Assembly: GCA_001767435.1 (NCBI GenBank)
Contig: MEKT01000033.1
Coordinates: 1-57,846 of the forward strand
DNA length: 57,846 nucleotides
Reading direction: 5' to 3'
Origin: Acidobacteria bacterium RIFCSPLOWO2_02_FULL_65_29
GTDB lineage: Bacteria > Acidobacteriota > Vicinamibacteria > Vicinamibacterales > CAVVIG01
Made by a program: the position numbers and the translations under genes. Position 1 is the first letter of the stretch. The number at the start of each line of letters is the position of its first letter. Shown piece by piece: positions 56,522 to 57,846 of the stretch. The notes beneath the pieces were generated by a model. It did no database searches, was not told the origin of the DNA, and saw only the letters and a program-made list of their open reading frames with translations.

Positions 56522-56541
56522 ATATGAGCAGATGTTCATGT
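56522..56541 (-). promoter_or_regulatory. SmtB/ArsR-type operator
   Basis: ATATGAGCA-GA-TGTTCATGT is a 9-2-9 imperfect inverted repeat (7 of 9 pairs) of the kind bound by SmtB/ZiaR regulators. A TATACT -10 on the minus strand (56551-56546) lies just upstream, so a bound repressor would cover the transcription start. Confidence 0.65.
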
Positions 56542-56557
56542 ATTGAGTATACAGGGA

Positions 56558-56613
56558 CCGGGGGCTGGGGGCTAGAGGCTCGGGACTCGGGCTTCGGGAT
56601 TGGGGACTCGGGG
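56558..56613. repeat. Eight 7-nt units between arsR and the peroxiredoxin gene
   Basis: CCGGGGG, CTGGGGG, CTAGAGG, CTCGGGA, CTCGGGC, TTCGGGA, TTGGGGA and CTCGGGG: exactly 56 nt. The array lies upstream of the arsR promoter and downstream of the peroxiredoxin gene, both on the minus strand. Confidence 0.9.
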
Positions 56614-56638
56614 CCAAACGCAGACTTTGTAAAGCCCG

Positions 56639-57106
56639 CTACAGCAAAGCCAGCGCTGAAAAAACCCGCTCGTAGTCCGGCTCGTCCCTCGCGTCGTCCA
56701 GCACCTGCCGGTAACGTACCACGCCGTTCCCGTCGATCACGAAGACGGCCCGCTTCGCGATCCCCTTGAGTCCGATCATGTCCTCATTGAACACCCCGTA
56801 GTCCCGGATCACCTGCTTGTTGAAATCGCTCAGCAATGGAAACGTCAGTTTCTGCTCCGTCTGAAACGCCTTGAGCGTGAAGAACGTATCCACGCTGATG
56901 CCCAACACCTGCGCCCGAGCCTGGTTCAGCCGGGCGAGGCTGTCGCGAAACGTGCAGAGCTCCTTGGTGCAGACCGAGCTGAACGCCGCTGGAAAGAATG
57001 CCAGAACGACCGGGCGGCCTTGCAGCCCACCGAGTGTCACGGCTTCCCGGTCCTGGTTCGGCAAGGTAAAGTCCGGCGCCTTCGCGCCCGCGTCTATTAC
57101 AGACAT
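56639..57106 (-). CDS. Peroxiredoxin (BCP/AhpE-like)
   Basis: The 155-residue peroxidase has APDFTLPNQDREAVTLGGLQGRPVVLAFFPAAFSSVCTKELCTFRD with the peroxidatic Cys46 (TxxC-like context) and a second Cys51 five residues later, the resolving position of BCP-type enzymes. It reduces H2O2 or organic peroxides using a thioredoxin-like donor. GGGAGGAAC precedes ATG 57106 by a good distance. It is divergent from the ABC transporter. Confidence 0.9.
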   Translation of the reverse strand: MSVIDAGAKAPDFTLPNQDREAVTLGGLQGRPVVLAFFPAAFSSVCTKELCTFRDSLARLNQARAQVLGISVDTFFTLKAFQTEQKLTFPLLSDFNKQVIRDYGVFNEDMIGLKGIAKRAVFVIDGNGVVRYRQVLDDARDEPDYERVFSALALL

Positions 57107-57204
57107 GTAATGTTCCTCCCTACACATTTGGCGGTGGTTCGGGTAGCATTTTTGGTTGGTCCGGCCGAACGCGGCCCAGACAAGCCTTTCGCGAGGAGCC
57201 ACGC

Positions 57205-57846
57205 GTGATTGAAGTGCAACATCTGACGAAACGCTACGGCCCCGTGACGGCTGTAGAAGACGTGAGTTTCCGCGTCGAGCGAGGCGAGATCTTCGGCTTT
57301 CTGGGCCCCAACGGTGCCGGCAAGACGACGACGATGCGCATCTTGACGGGCTATATGCCGCCCAGCGACGGCAAAGCCGTCGTCGCGGGGTTCGACGTCC
57401 AGGAACAGCCGATCGAGGCGAAGCGCCGCATCGGCTACCTGCCCGAAACCCCGCCACTCTACCCCGACATGACCATCGGTGAATACCTCGGCTTCGTGGC
57501 GAAGATCAAGGGCGTGCCGCCGGCGGAGCGCAAATCGCGCATCAAGGCGGTGATGGAGCGCACGCGCGTCGTCGACATGGTGAACCGCCAGTGCGGCAAG
57601 CTGTCGAAAGGGTACAAGCAGCGCGTCGGCCTCGCGCAGGCGCTGATTCACAACCCTGACGTGCTCATCCTCGACGAGCCCACCGCCGGTCTCGATCCCA
57701 AGCAGATCATCGAAACGCGGGAGCTCATCAAGGCGCTCGCCGGCGACCACACAATCATCCTGAGCACGCATATCCTGCCGGAAGTGTCGCAGACCTGCCA
57801 GCGCGTCGGCATTATCAACAAAGGCAAGATCGTGGCCGTCGACACG
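57205..57846 (+). CDS. ABC transporter ATP-binding protein, N-terminal part
   Basis: The open frame runs from GTG 57205 (AGGAG 8 nt upstream) to the window end, 214 residues. Motifs: Walker A GPNGAGKTTT, Q-loop-like region RRIGYLPETPPLY, signature LSKGYKQRVGLAQAL, Walker B VLILDEPTAGLDP and the switch His in ILSTHILPEV. This is the ABC-2/GldA-like class, which usually pairs with membrane subunits encoded next. The C-terminus and partners lie beyond the window. Confidence 0.9.
   Translation, partial: MIEVQHLTKRYGPVTAVEDVSFRVERGEIFGFLGPNGAGKTTTMRILTGYMPPSDGKAVVAGFDVQEQPIEAKRRIGYLPETPPLYPDMTIGEYLGFVAKIKGVPPAERKSRIKAVMERTRVVDMVNRQCGKLSKGYKQRVGLAQALIHNPDVLILDEPTAGLDPKQIIETRELIKALAGDHTIILSTHILPEVSQTCQRVGIINKGKIVAVDT

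Noticed and set aside
1-57846. tRNA, rRNA, prophage or insertion sequence
   Set aside because: No cloverleaf with CCA-end pattern, no rRNA signature, no transposase, integrase or phage structural gene was recognised in any frame.

Overview
This window is about 58 kb of GC-rich bacterial chromosome. The gene content points to a free-living, Gram-negative, respiring heterotroph: a proton-pumping NADH dehydrogenase, F-type ATP synthase, heme synthesis by the C5 route, Pal and TolC envelope proteins, and Zn/Cd efflux. Three 'VWFA-related' secreted proteins of the kind abundant in Acidobacteriota, and the style of the intergenic repeats, suggest an acidobacterium, perhaps Vicinamibacteria. That placement is inference. 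I see no rRNA, tRNA, phage, insertion sequence or CRISPR.

Layout. 1-1738 (+): the end of a TPR protein, a degenerate vWA-like protein and a PIN toxin-antitoxin pair. 1831-14133 (-): two consecutive energy operons, nuoA-C-D-H-J-K-L-M-N followed by an F0-only ATP synthase set (AtpZ-like, AtpI-like, atpB, atpE, atpF). The nuo cluster lacks every Fe-S subunit (B, E, F, G, I) and the atp cluster lacks all F1 genes, so both complexes need genes elsewhere. 14306-23602 (+): two vWA proteins, a HemX/CcsA-like membrane protein and a nearly complete heme block hemA-hemC-cobA/hemD-hemB-hemL. 23619-29323 (-): rseP, dxr, cdsA, uppS, truA, pyrE. 29457-33263 (+): a TolC-like protein and two glycosyltransferases. 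33163-38958: a TIGR02757 protein, a penicillin-acylase-family hydrolase, a second PIN toxin-antitoxin pair and a serine beta-lactamase-family protein. 38997-46413: pyrimidine genes. A second orotate phosphoribosyltransferase, pyrC, pyrB and pyrR lie on the minus strand behind a PyrR-binding leader. A membrane phosphodiesterase-like protein follows, then pyrK-pyrD on the plus strand. 46558-57846: glutaredoxin-like protein, Pal, methyltransferase, a tightly overlapping trio (GT-C membrane protein, LarE, LysW-like acidic Zn-ribbon protein), REC-PilZ regulator, CNNM/CorC protein, Zn/Cd P-type ATPase with ArsR regulator, peroxiredoxin and the start of an ABC ATPase.

The most unusual feature is the repeat landscape. 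Many gaps, and several coding 3' ends, carry short arrays with a period of exactly 7, 8 or 9 nt, each with its own consensus and often arranged as inverted pairs. One is a 12 x 7-nt array read in frame inside hemC. Larger elements also occur: a 98-nt two-hairpin repeat 25-32 nt upstream of both atpE and atpF, a GC-rich repeat in three places, and two palindromic elements inside the linker of the penicillin-acylase precursor. Several genes have a -10 hexamer ending exactly 7 nt before the start codon, which implies leaderless mRNAs.
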